Assembly: GCF_027579695.1 (NCBI RefSeq)
Contig: NC_083570.1
Location: forward strand, 7,667,793-7,731,792
Source: Neoarius graeffei
Taxonomy: Eukaryota > Chordata > Actinopteri > Siluriformes > Ariidae
Length of the DNA stretch: 64,000 bases
Direction of reading: 5' to 3'
Part shown: positions 52,612 through 63,769 of the stretch, piece after piece
Position numbering within the stretch: position 1 is the stretch's first letter
Layout: the number at the start of each line of letters is the position of its first letter
The notes under the pieces: model-generated
What the model saw: the letters and a program-made list of their open reading frames with translations, nothing else
Told to the model about the DNA's origin: nothing
Database searches by the model: none
Made by a program: the position numbers and the translations under genes

Positions 52612-53451
52612 TCACTTGTCTTGCAGTCACGTGACCGGAAAGTACACAGCCGCCATCTTGTCGGTAAAAAACACCGCTGAATACTGCTGCACTCATGTAC
52701 AGAATGGATCAATTTCAACCGACGGACTACACGGCTCATTTTTCTAATGAACAGATAACTAGATATATGTCTAAAATAAACGATCTACAGATTAGTGACC
52801 CTTATGGCTTACCGGACGGAGTTTTCACAACCGGATTTTGAACTGCCAGCGGAATACCCGGACGTGTATAATTACCTCATTAACTTTCCCTCGCTGTTCA
52901 GTGGTGAAGCACTGTGTGCTTATAAATCTCTGGACAGTTATCTTTACAGAAATTCAGGATTTGTCAGTGACTCAGATGTGGCATCTTGTAAACGAGAATC
53001 CTCATTGGATGGGTAAGTCACTTAAGTATTGAGTATAGCACTGACCAGACGATTATAGAATAGAATAAGGTAATTCCAGCTGTAATTCCAAATCGTCCGT
53101 GTTGTTTACCATGGAGGCCGGCTCTGCCTGCAGCCTCGCTTTTGCTTCCGCTCCCGGTGCCGCCTCCTTCGCTTTGCTTCTGATAACAATCCACGGAGAC
53201 CCCGCTGGTCTCGCTATCTCGTCCGGAATGTTGTGCATGCGATGGAAATCGCTACAAACCATCATTTTCTGCTGGAAACCCATGTCCAGTAAGTCCATAC
53301 AGTTGTAGTGGATATTGAAGTCCGGTACAGTAGGGTTTTCCAGAAGAAAAGGTAGAAGTAAAAGCAGAAGTAGAAGGTGGAAATATGGCGTTTGACCGAC
53401 AAGATGGCGTCTGTCCCAATCTGGATCGGCTGTGACGTCACATGCAAGTGC
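52612..53451 (+). mobile_element. Possible DNA element with inverted ends (SWIM/YqaJ-type gene fragment)
   Basis: CACTTG..GCAGTCACGTGAC and CGCCATCTTGTCGGT at the left are mirrored by ACCGACAAGATGGCG and GTGACGTCACATGCAAGTG at the right (53392-53451), with spacing differences. The enclosed segment carries one recognisable exon. Target duplications are not clear, so the element status is tentative. Confidence 0.4.
52704..53012 (+). pseudogene. First exon of a SWIM/YqaJ-type repetitive gene family, frameshifted
   Basis: From ATG 52704 the frame reads to ISDPYGLPDGVF and stops; one base on (ORF from 52795) it continues QPDFELPAEYPDVYNYLINF, ALCAYKSLDSYLY and ends at a GG|GTAAGT donor (53012). 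DPYxxP..YPDIYNYL..YKSLEAY is the N-terminus of a fish and invertebrate family whose later parts hold a SWIM finger and a YqaJ-like nuclease, as I recall it. Those parts are absent here. The single-base frame break at about 52835 kills this copy. Confidence 0.5.
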
Positions 53452-53713
53452 TCCATACGGAATGTTCGTATTTTATACGGATTTGATTCAATAAACGTAG
53501 TATACGGGCGTATAAATAAAGTTATATGGATTCTTTAAAAAACTTCAATATTTATTTAGAGCTATAATCAATTCCCACGATGATAAACGTACTGTAATCA
53601 ACAGACAGCCAGTAAAGAGTCTTATGAAATCGCGCGTTATCTTGTGGTAGCGAGACTTCGTTCCACTTTTGATCATGCGCACAACGCATTGCGAGAATCC
53701 CACCAACCGTGAA
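53452..53713. other. No recognisable gene
   Basis: AT-rich sequence with repeated ATACGGATTT-type motifs (also near 54045), possibly another element terminus. Confidence 0.35.
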
Positions 53714-53950
53714 GTCATAGACATATAAACATAGACGCCGCCTTCTGCGTAGAATCATACGTCATCCTCGCCGCCATATTGGATGGGGCAAAGTGGAGAT
53801 TCTTCAGCCGTCTCTGGTATAGCTACAGTAGCCGAGAATAAAGATGCCTCATTCATGTGCTGCGTTTAACTGTACCAACAGGTTTACCGTCCAAACGAGA
53901 TCACATGGGATTACCTTTCACAGGTGAGACTGGAAAAATACTTTGTATTC
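53714..53950 (+). mobile_element. P-element 5' end with THAP exon 1
   Basis: CATAGACATATAAACATAG at 53714 is the terminus seen at 28007/29944. The following 240 bp match the 5' part of that element, including ATG 53844 and the exon MPHSCAAFNCTN..HGITFH ending at a CAG|GTGAGA donor (53923). No hAT interrupts it. Downstream the similarity fades and no right terminus was found, so the extent is uncertain. Confidence 0.75.
53844..53923 (+). CDS. THAP exon 1 of the P element (uninterrupted copy)
   Basis: 80-nt exon with the first two THAP cysteines (SCAAFNCTN) and donor GTGAGA, phase 2, matching the phase of the exon 2 at 28668-28878. No exon 2 is seen in this copy. Confidence 0.7.
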
Positions 53951-54128
53951 ATTCTGAAGGTTTATTGTTATTAATATTGAATAAAAAGTAACTGGGCTAT
54001 ATCATTGCTAATTATCATTCAAATTTTAGGTAAATTATTTTAATTTGCATCTTATACGGATTTTATAAGGGAAATATGGATTTTGGAGGTTGGTTATACA
54101 GGTTTGACTGACCAAAGGTTGACATGTA

Positions 54129-55688
54129 TGTAACCTACTCAGTTATGTGTGTAACCCCTCATGTGTGTCTGCATTGTGGTTTTCACTCAAAGAACGCGGA
54201 GGTTGCGACATTGCAGGGTAGCATAGGTTGAAATATATCGGTAATGCGCTGGCTCAGTCTCCAAAACTGTGCCATATTTATGAATAAAATAAAATACAAA
54301 AGGAATGTCACAGGAAATTGCATGATATGTACCTGGCACACAGGGGCGCCGCCAGAAATTTTGGGCCCCATGAAAGATTAGAATTTTGGGCCCCCCAACT
54401 TTGCCCACCCTCATCACAATTGCACTACTGTCATTATTTGACTTTTGATAGCCCATGGACCTTGAGTTTGTGACTTTGTTATTACATTTTATGTATTAAC
54501 CTACCAGGGACTAGATGAAAACTGGTCAGTGACTAATTCTAAAACTTAAATCTAATTTAAAATTTAAAAACTTCAATCCTAAAGCATTTATGGGTTGTAT
54601 TGCTGCTTACCTCCTTCTCCAAAGGGGGGTTCAGTGGTTTGGTAGGGCGGAGGTCCCCCTGAGGCTGAATCTGTATATTTAGGGCACCCCATTAGTTATG
54701 AAACTGGTTATTAGCACTAGTTATTAGCACCAGCATAACGTAATATTTCATCTTGTTTATCACACAAGTCAGTTCAGTTATTAAAATGGAAAAAAATGTC
54801 ACTGTACAAACTGTAAAAGTGTTCTCTTGATAGGCTAATCCAAGCACGTTCATACTGTTCATTTACCATTCGCTAATATTTTGAACACACATATGAGCGA
54901 TAGCTACCTTTCTTTGGGAAAAACTGAGTGACCAGTTGCCTGCCTCTCCGGTCCCTCTCAGCTTTCAGCTGCCTTTCTTTACGTTTTTGACAGCCACTCT
55001 TCATATTTAGCGATCATAGACTGTACGCACTCCACTGCTGGCTGGCTGGCTGCTGCACCGCGACACAGCAGCAAGTAGCGTTGCACTGATCAGCACACAG
55101 ATTTAACGCATCGCGCTTCTACCAGAACTGGACCGTACCATTTTGCAAAAGGGGGAGGGTTAAATGACAATATGTTGAAGAACTCAAGAAATAGACAACC
55201 TTGTTCAATTAGCTCATTTTACCAGATGGAATATTGCATTGCTGTTATTTCAAAAGTCTTATTAAAGGGCCCCATGGCAGTGCTGGGCCCCTAGAATTGT
55301 TCTAACTTTCCCCCCCTGGCGGCGCCCATGCTGGCACAAACAGCAAAAAGTTGGGACTCCGCAGGGCAGCATAGGTTGAGGTAATGCTAGTGTGGGGAGA
55401 GATGGAATTTTAGCTATTCTCACGTGTCTTTCCAAAACTTAGACAACAATGCACTCAAATCAACATAAACAGCAACACAAAATACACTGATAACATTTAC
55501 AAGGAGGCAGATGTAATCTCTATCAATCTGTGTTGATTTAGAACGTTCACTGAAGCATGAATAATTAATTCCGTCTAAGCACTGTTTACATCGAATTTAC
55601 CTCTGGTTCAATCTCCAAAACTGTGAGAGCCAAGCAGTTCCACCTGTCACCACTAGAGGTCAGTATTTAAGCACTATCCCATCAGTAT
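54129..55688. repeat. Inverted copy of the Gypsy target repeat, split by a hAT MITE
   Basis: Reverse complement of 36074-36649 plus 41579-41696. The Gypsy site reads ATATATCGGTAATGCGC here with a single CCGAT, that is, without the element. Confidence 0.82.
54341..55330. mobile_element. hAT MITE, paralogous empty site at 36550
   Basis: CAGGGGCGCCGCCAG left, CTGGCGGCGCCCATG right, 8-bp duplications CTGGCACA (54333-54340, 55331-55338). The inverted paralogue near 36546-36560 carries the target once (TTTGTGCCAGGTAC). No transposase frame. Confidence 0.92.
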
Positions 55689-56911
55689 GAGACAGACAGC
55701 TAGGTGTAAGCAACTATAAAATACAAATGTCCTTTCAAAATAAAGCTAATAATAATGAAAATAGTATTTGATGAAAAGATTACGCAAATTAACTGACTGT
55801 GGGGAATGGGTCGCAGAGGAGTGTCAGTAACGGCGCTGAAAACATGATTTCAGAGCAGCCTCCAAACATGGCCACTCCAGACTACAGTCCCCAAGAGTCA
55901 CAGTGCCTTCTATCACCTGACTTATAATTACATCACCTGTCTCCCATGCATCAGTGATCACCTCGCCTATATACACTCAGCTCTCACAGACTGCCAGTGC
56001 GAAGTATTGTTTAGTGTTCTGTGCCCAGCTTTACCGAGTCATTTGATTTCTGCCTGATTTCCTGTATTGACCAGTGTTTGCGTTTAGTCTCGACTTTGTC
56101 TTACTGTTTTCCCTATGTTGCTCAGTTTGCCATTCGACTGACATCTGCCTGTTCCTGACTATGATTCTCGCTCTTCGTATTTGCCTCAGCCTGCAGTTTG
56201 CGACACCCCCGTTCTCTCCTGTGCTTGTATCCATAAGTGCCTGCTGTCAGTAATGGCGTTGGGAGTGACAGCTCGAAACAAACTACAAACATGGCTTCTC
56301 AAAACTACAACTCCCAAGAACCACAGTGCCCTCTATCACCTGCTTATTAATTACACCTGTCTCTCATTTGAGTCATCAGCCCAGTTACTTAAGCCTCTCT
56401 CACATTCTCCCGAGTTGCAAAGTATTGTTCAGTGTTCACTCCTGTCGTACCGAGCCGTTTACCTTCTGCCTGCTTTCTAGTTATTTCCACCCCTGTTCTC
56501 GTTTTCTCTACCTCGTTCTCTCGTCCTGCCTACATTGCTCTGTTTGCCGATCGACCGACCCTTGCCTGTATTTTCACTACAATTCTCATCCTGTGATTTG
56601 GCTTTGTTCCCAGTTTGCTTCTCCCACTCTCCCCTGCACATACATCCCTAAGTGCCTGTGTAGCACCGCTATCAATTCCCCGATACTCGAGAAGCTACTG
56701 GACCAGTTCTAGGTTCTATTAGAGTGGGGTAGACAAGTGAGAGTTCGACCAAAAACCAGGGATTGCAAATGGAAATGCTGGCACTTTACTGAATATAAAA
56801 CACAACATGCAGAAATGAAAACATACCGTCTCAAATTCCTGCAGGCAATAGAGAGTACCAACTCACTCTTCTCACACAAAGTTGTCTCACTGAAATGAAG
56901 TGTAATTCAGT
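55689..56911 (+). repeat. Dimeric LTR-like repeat (copy of 2283-3493)
   Basis: Same two-unit structure as the first copy, with scattered substitutions and a small insertion near 55755. Homology starts at GAGRCAGACAGCTAGG and stops just after GTGTAATTCAGTTA. Confidence 0.7.
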
Positions 56912-57918
56912 TAGATAATCTATCTAAGATGGATGAATTTATAAAGTTCTCCCACTCCTTTTGAATTTTAATCTGATTTCGATGTTTTAGACCGATCTGT
57001 AAATGATTATCTTTAACGTTACGTGGTTATTGAACTGCACCTATTTAATCCTATGATTACAACAGGTTAACTCTTTTGTTCCCTCTAGGAGCAATTCACC
57101 AATATCACAGTTCTAAGCACAACCAAATGAACCTTATTTGTACCCAAAATCATAACAGAGGAATGAAGTAAACTTGTTAACGAATGGAAAACATCACATA
57201 CTTCAGTAAAAGTGATAATGGGTGGAGACTTTAACATAGCCCCTGATTCATGGTTAGATCGAATGCCTCACAGGAATCCACAACCTGTTTACAGCCACGT
57301 TATACTGAATTTATGAACAATAACGAATGTAATTGATTTTTGGAGGTCGTCAAACCCAACTTGTATTCAATATACATGGTTTAATGCTGCAGGAAACGGT
57401 CAGTGTTCGAGACTAGATTACTGGCTTATCTCTTGTGAGCTGTATAATGATATTTTAGATTGTGAAATTTCAGCCTCTCCGCTCACAGACCATTGTACAA
57501 TTAGTCTAAACTTATTCACGTCTAAGCAACATAAGATCCTTCCTAATATCTGGAAATTTAATTACGACTTATTACAGAACGGTGAATTTTGTGATCAGGT
57601 GAAGTCTCTTATTTTGGAGGTTGAAGAGTTAGACATGTCTGATAGGAGTAAATGGGAATGGTTTAAGTTTAACAGGGGTGGGCAAACTTTTTGGCTCAGG
57701 GGCCACATTGACTTTTGAAATTTGCCAGGCGGGCCGGGCCAGCACCAAATTCATACATATCGAACATAAACCGAAAAAGCTTTAGTGTTATTGTAAGGCC
57801 TTCACTGACAGAGACCCAAATGCAGATCAGATTGACATTTATTTTAGTTCTCAGTCAACAAAGGCAGAGCAGAAAAATGCTTGCAGTTCAATAGATTGGC
57901 ACTGGATCCATCCAGAAA

Positions 57919-57922
<4 letters not shown>

Positions 57923-57988
<66 letters not shown>
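57923..57988 (+). repeat. (AC)n microsatellite
   Basis: About 33 uninterrupted AC units inside the hAT. Confidence 0.97.
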
Positions 57989-57990
<2 letters not shown>

Positions 57991-58753
57991 CAGTAAGAAA
58001 AGTAGCACACTTAATTCTTAAATTACATCTTTGAGCTGCCAGGATGAGTAGGATGCCAGTGTATTTGTATATTTGTATCATTTTATACATACAACTAAAT
58101 TGCATATCATTAAATTGAACTAAATTACATATCAGTACATATCATTTTTGTACATTTCACTGAACTCGTAGATTTACACCTGAGTGTTTTTTTTTTAACC
58201 ATCCACTTCCAGCCTGCCAGTACAACCAACCACCATTAGTAGGAGAGGTACCACACCATGCCAACATGTTTGCAGTTCAACAGTTTGGGTACCACACCAT
58301 GCCAACATGTTTGCAGTTCAATGGTTTGGCACTGGATCCATCCAGCCCACAAAATCAAACAAAACAGCTCAAGAAAGCAAAAAACTCCAAACTGGTTTTC
58401 AGGTTCAGTCACTCACTGAAATATTTCCAGTCCTCAAAAAATCAAAACACAGGTTCCAAACAGGTTTTCATATTCCAAAAGGCCACTCATAGATCAGCAT
58501 AACCTCCACAGGCAAAAGTCCAGGAACAGATATAAGCAGAAGCACGGTCAGCTGCTCATAATAGACAGGGACATAAATGAGGGGCGGAGCAGACACCCAA
58601 AAGCACACGGTACTTAAAAACAAACACCAGCACTACAGCAGCCACCCAAGACAACCAAAATTACTAAGAGTTATACTTTTTATATTATTATGTCTGTAAA
58701 CATGTGACTACCATCTTATTACAGCTCCAACATAGTTTTAAAAAGAGAAAGTG

Positions 58754-59002
58754 TTAATACTCACATTCACTCAGCAACCGCTGAGCTCTATTCGTCCGTT
58801 CTTGCGCTGACTGGTTGTTAGCATAATTAGTATGCTTGGAGGAAAACTGCCGTTTGTTCTTATATTCCTTTAAAACTGCAACGGTTTCTTTGCAAATAAG
58901 GCATACAACCTTTGATCGGACTTCAGCAAAAAAATATTTAGTTGCCCATTCTTTATTGAACACCCTGCACTCACTGTCCACTTTTCTTTTTTTTAGGACC
59001 AC
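58754..59002 (-). pseudogene. BED-finger N-terminus of the hAT transposase
   Basis: KKRKVDSECRVFNKEWATKY, VCLICKETVAVLKEYKNKRQ and SSKHTNYANN form a BED finger of the GTF2IRD2/Charlie8-like family. It continues about 80 residues to a stop; the rest of the transposase is absent. Related to, but distinct from, the copy at 50630. Confidence 0.8.
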
Positions 59003-60845
59003 TCACTGTAAAGTTTTATCCTGTGTTCTCGAGATCATCAGTGGCACGGGCACCAGAACGACTTCCATGGCACGCGCTGCACCACTCTGCAAATGTAATC
59101 TCGCGTGAATACGATTGACTGGAAAGACAGATCTCTAGAACACCTGTCTATGTGATAACACTGACGCTTATAGGTTATAGATCTGCTCAATCATGTTTAT
59201 ATGATTGTCTTCCGCGGGCCGGATTAAAAACGCCAACGGGCCGGATGTGGCCCGCGGGTCGTAGTTTGCCCACCTCTGAAGTTTAAGGTCAAACAAATAG
59301 CAATTGGCATGGGTAAAAAACTTTCACGTATAAGGAGACTAGAACAAAAGGATGTGATTGATAAAATTAATACATTAGTAAATAACACACAACTATCCTT
59401 AGAAAACATTTCAGAATTACAGTCACTGCAGTCTCAACTAGACGAAATGTACACAATAAAGGCAAATGGAGCTTCCACTCGATCAAGAGCTGGATGGATC
59501 GAACAGGGTGAAAAAAGTTCATCATATTTCTTCAGACTTGAAAAACAAAGACAAACTAAGAAAAAAATGAGTAAGCTTATGACCAATGATAATATAATAG
59601 ATCAGAAATGAGTACAGGATGGAATTTGGCTCGTTTATTGTAATTTAAATTTAATAAATCAGAATTTGATGTCTTATTTTATCCCATCAATGATGACATC
59701 AAAAAAATGGATGAAGACAAACATACACTTGATGAGGAATGAACTATAACAGAAATTGAAATTGCATTAAAACAAATGGAAAATGGTAAATCACCAGGAA
59801 TCGATGGCTTAACATCTGAATTTTTAAAATACTTTTGGGTGGATATAAAAAAAAAAAAAATTATATAGAGCATTTTTAGAATGCATTCACAAAGGATGTT
59901 TATCCCCGACTATGAAGACAGGCTTAATAACCTTGCTACCAAAACCCAAAAAAGACTTGTTGTTGCTAGACAATTGGAGATCTATAACCTTACTATGCAA
60001 TGATTATAAATTACTTGCCTTAGTATCTGCTAATCGTCTAAAGTGTGTACTTGTAAAACTTGTAGACGAATATCAATCAGCCTTCATGAAGGGAAGATAT
60101 ATTCAAAACCACGTCCGACTGATTCTGGATATGATTGATTACCAATCAATTATTCAATTTAAGATTTTACATGGAATCAGACAAGGCTGGCCAATTTCAC
60201 CAAAATTATTTATTTAATGTACACAAATGCTAGCGTACTTAACCTTGTGAAATAATAGAACCATTACTATTAATAGGAAGATTTTATTTCAACAAGAATG
60301 GAATGATAAAGTTTTAGATATTACTGATCTAATGGATGAAAATGGACATTTAATGCAATTTAATTCATTTGTAGAAAAGTTTCATTTAAAATGTGTCTAA
60401 AGAGAATTTATTTAAATTTGTAGAGCTATTCCACCTCCCTTAAGGTTCATGATAAAAAATACCCTTGAATATTCAAAGGTGTCGGTCAAACTGCCTGAAT
60501 TGAAAATCGGTGAAGTGGAAATTGGTGAAAAATCTAATAATAAAGGAATTAGAAATGTTTTAAAATGGAAGCTATTCCTGGATTTAAAAAAAAAATAAAA
60601 GTAAGAATAACTGACAATGGAGGAACGCTAACAAATACACACTGTAGTTATCTTAGACGGCCAATTTCACCCCCAGTGAAAGAAATTCAGTTTAAAATAC
60701 TGAACAATATTTATCCAGCTGCTGAAACTCTCAGGAAAAGGTTGAATTTGCTTCTGTCTGAAAATGAGTTCAGCACAGAAACTCCATCACTGGGGGAAAC
60801 TTTATTCTCCTGTGCTCTTATCTTTTATTCTGCAAAGCTTTGATT

Positions 60846-61460
60846 GTAATATTTGAATAAAAATCGCAAACTGACAGATAAACCTGGATTTATAAGGTTC
60901 TGTCTGCAGGCCAATCATCATCCAGGCTGAATATGGGATGAACACGACATCGGCAGCCTGAACCGATCATGTACTGGATGTTCTAATGGAGTTTAAATAT
61001 TGTTCAATGTTTTACAATCAAATCTCAGGGTTTAGAAACAACTTCAGATTTGAAAAAGTGAATGTGGATTTTACATCTTAGAACACAAGCAGAAAAATCA
61101 AATTCATTCCAAAAGTGATGTTTTATTTTTATATAGTGTGACCTGAACAGGTTTAAAATGTTGTTCTGTTCTGGCTTTATTACTGTTTATTAGTTATTTA
61201 ATGAGACGCTGCTTAATATGAAACAAACACAACTTTATAATGTGAAGGTCATGAGATAATTTTCTTTTTAAATTTGACGAGTTTCTTGTCTGACAGTTAA
61301 GTTTTAACATTTCATTTTGAATTATTTTAAATTATTCATCTGTTTTAATTTAAATATTAAAATGAGTGTTTTTGTGCAGCTGGATTGTGTTCTAGTGAAA
61401 CAGACGACTGAGCAACAACGCGGCAACGTGCAGGAATTTTACAGAAAACATGACACACTT
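60846..61460. other. 3' flank of the second TRIM gene
   Basis: 61210-61460 matches 20752-20985 inverted (3' flank of the B30.2 exon). 60846-61200 is AT-rich without a gene. Confidence 0.5.
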
Positions 61461-61993
61461 TTATTCTGGATCACACAATCTCACTGTAGAATCCAAGTTG
61501 AGCCCAAACCCAGCGTATAGAGTCTGAGTGAATGTGGTGTGGACTCTGTGGAGGAGCTTCATCGTGTCAGAGACGCTGTAGAAGGACAGAGTTCCTGCAC
61601 TGTGATCCACATACACTCCTATTCTGGAGGGTGATGGAACTCTGAGATCAGTCTTGATGCTGTTGTGCCAGAATGAGAGAGAAGAAGAAGAAAAACACCG
61701 CAGTCTCCAGGACTGATTGTTGCATCCAAACACACACTCATTACCCTCTCCTTTCCTGCTGATGTCTTTATATGAGACTGATATGTACACACCACCAGCA
61801 CCGCTCTGCTCCACCTCCCAGTAACAGCGTCCACACACACTCTCCTTACACAACACCTGAGGCCAGGAATCAAATCTCTCTGGATGATCAGAGTAACGCT
61901 GCTCTCTCTCATTCCATCTCACCGCTCTGTTCTTCTCAGACAGAATGAGGTGATGATGTGCCGTGTTGGGATCCAGAGTCAGATCACAGAAAT
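61461..61993 (-). CDS. Second TRIM gene, last exon (PRY-SPRY)
   Basis: Follows an acceptor (ttttattttag) and reads FCDLTLDPNTAHHHLILSE, ERFDS, CGRCYWEVEQSG, VYISVSYKDISRKG, SRIGVYVDHSAGTLSFYSV, ending STVRLCDPE and TAA. Open throughout, 533 nt. Compared with the exon at 20222 it differs at scattered residues and by a few codons. The exons for RING, B-box and coiled coil must lie to the right of the window. It is one half of an inverted paralogous pair, so the two genes are transcribed toward each other. Confidence 0.87.
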
Positions 61994-62164
61994 CTAAAAT
62001 AAAAGAGAAAAACAAACTTAACAATGTGAACATGAATATCTGTGCTGGGGGTGTGGTCACGAAAACAGGAAGTTCGGTTGCAGTGAAAACTTTTCTCTGT
62101 AGAACCCTGTCACTCCCCCCTCCCCCCACTCTGGGCTCAAGAAGACAACAAAAAGGCAATCATA

Positions 62165-63769
62165 CAGTGGGGCAAAAAAGTATTTAGTCAGCCACCAATT
62201 GTGCAAGTTCTCCCGCTTAAAAAGATGAGAGAGGCCTGTAATTTTCATCATAGGTACACTTCAACTATGAGAGACAGAATGGGGGGAAAGAATCCAGGAA
62301 ATCACATTGTAGGATTTTTAATGAATTAATTGGTAAATTCCTCAGTAAAATAAGTATTTGGTCACCTACAAACAAGCAAGATTTCTGGCTCTCACAGACC
62401 TGTAACAACTTCTTTAAGAGGCTCCTCTGTCCTCCACTCGTTACCTGTATTAATGGCACCTGTTTGAACTCGTTATCAGTATAAAAAACACCTGTCCACA
62501 ACCTCAAATAGTCACAGTCCAAACTCCACTATGGCCAAGACCAAAGAGCTGTCAAAGGACACCAGAAACAAAATTGTAGACCTGCACCAGGCTGGGAAGA
62601 CTGAATCTGCAATAGGTAAGCAGCTTGATGTGAAGAAATCAACTGTGGGAGCAATTATTAGAAAATGAAAGACATACAAGACCACTGATAATCTCCCTCG
62701 ATCTGGGGCTCCACGCAAGCTCTCACCCCGTGGGGTCAAAATGATCACAAGAACGGTGAGCAAAAATCCCAGAACCACACGGGGGGACCTAGTGAATGAC
62801 CTGCAGAGAGCTGGGACCAAAGTAACAAAGGCTACCATCAGTAACACACTACGCCACCAGGGACTCAAATCCTGCAGTGCCAGACGTGTCCCCCTGCTTA
62901 AGCCAGTACATGTCCAGGCCCGTCTGAAGTTTGCTAGAGAGCATTTGGATGATCCAGAAGAGGATTGGGAGAATGTCATATGGTCAGATGAAACCAAAAT
63001 AGAACTTTTTGGTAAAAACTCAACTTGTCGTGTTTGGAGGAGAAAGAATGCTGAGTTGCATCCAAAGAACACCATACCTACTGTGAAGCATGGGGGTGGA
63101 AACATCATGCTTTGGGGCTGTTTTTCTGCAAAGGGACCAGGACGACTCATCCGTGTAAAGGAAAGAATGAATGGGGCCAAGTATCGTGAGATTTTGAGTG
63201 AAAACCTCCTTCCATCAGCAAGGGCATTGAAGATGAAACGTGGCTGGGTCTTTCAGCATGACAATGATCCCAAACACACCGCCCAGGCCATAAAGGAGTG
63301 GCTTCGTAAGAAGCATTTCAAGGTCCTGGAGTGGCCTAGCCAGTCTCCAGATCTCAACCCCATAGAAAATCTTTGGAGGGAGTTGAAAGTCCGTGTTGCC
63401 CAGCGACAGCCCCAAAACATCACTGCTCTAGAGGAGATCTGCATGGGGGAATGGGCCAAAATACCAGCAACAGTGTGTGAAAACCTTGTGAAGACTTACA
63501 GAAAACGTTTGACCTCTGTCATTGCCAACAAAGGGTATATAACAAAGTATTGAGATAAACTTTTGTTATTGATCAAATACTTATTTTCAACCATAATTTG
63601 CAAATAAATTATTTAAAAATCAGACAATGTAATTTTCTGGATTTTTTTTTCTCATTTTGTCTCTCATAGTTGAAGTGTACCTATGATGAAAATGACAGGC
63701 TTCTCTCATCTTTTTAAGTGGGAGAACTTGCACAATTGGTGACTGACTAAATACTTTTTTGCCCCACTG
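62165..63769 (+). mobile_element. Tc1/mariner element, nearly intact
   Basis: CAGTGGGGCAAAAAAGTATT at the left and its inverse at the right, inside long inverted ends of roughly 180-200 bp that include GAGAGAGGCCTG and CTTCAACTATGAGAGAC. TA at both sides (62163-62164, 63770-63771). A widespread fish Tc1 family. It lies in the intron before the B30.2 exon of the second TRIM gene; the other arm lacks it. Confidence 0.95.
62531..63553 (+). pseudogene. Tc1 transposase with one in-frame TGA
   Basis: ATG 62531 opens [20 protein letters not shown], the paired-type helix-turn-helix start. A TGA at 62666-62668 interrupts; after it the same frame is open to TGA 63551. Catalytic residues are those of DD34[24 protein letters not shown] and [12 protein letters not shown]. 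The full reading is 340 codons, the usual Tc1 length, and the only lesion seen is this stop, at a position usually filled by Trp in this family as I recall it. The downstream frame alone (from about 62741) lacks the first DNA-binding helix-turn-helix. Inactive as it stands, but young. Confidence 0.92.

Larger units (their letters stand above)
57673..59278 (-). mobile_element. GTF2IRD2-like hAT element inserted in the LINE
   Basis: CAGGGGTGGGCAAACT left, AGTTTGCCCACCTCTG right, 8-bp duplications AAGTTTAA perfect (57665-57672, 59279-59286). Contains an (AC)n tract at 57923-57988 and a BED-finger gene start. The catalytic part is missing. Confidence 0.92.
56912..60845 (+). mobile_element. L1/Tx1-like LINE, degenerate, interrupted by a hAT
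   Basis: About 57210-57672 reads MGGDFNIAPDSWLDRMP and PLTDHCTISLNL (endonuclease). After the hAT, 59279-59611 reads the linker SRAGWIEQGEKSSSYFF. The reverse transcriptase has GKSPGIDGLTSEF, ITLLPKPKKDLL, SITLLCNDYKLLALVSANRL and RQGWPISPKLF, with an internal deletion before the last block. The C-terminal part near 60660-60760 has KEIQFKILNNIYPA. Several stops and frameshifts; inactive. Confidence 0.85.

Noticed and set aside
62512-63180. 222-codon minus-strand frame
   Set aside because: Opposite strand of the Tc1 transposase; a shadow.
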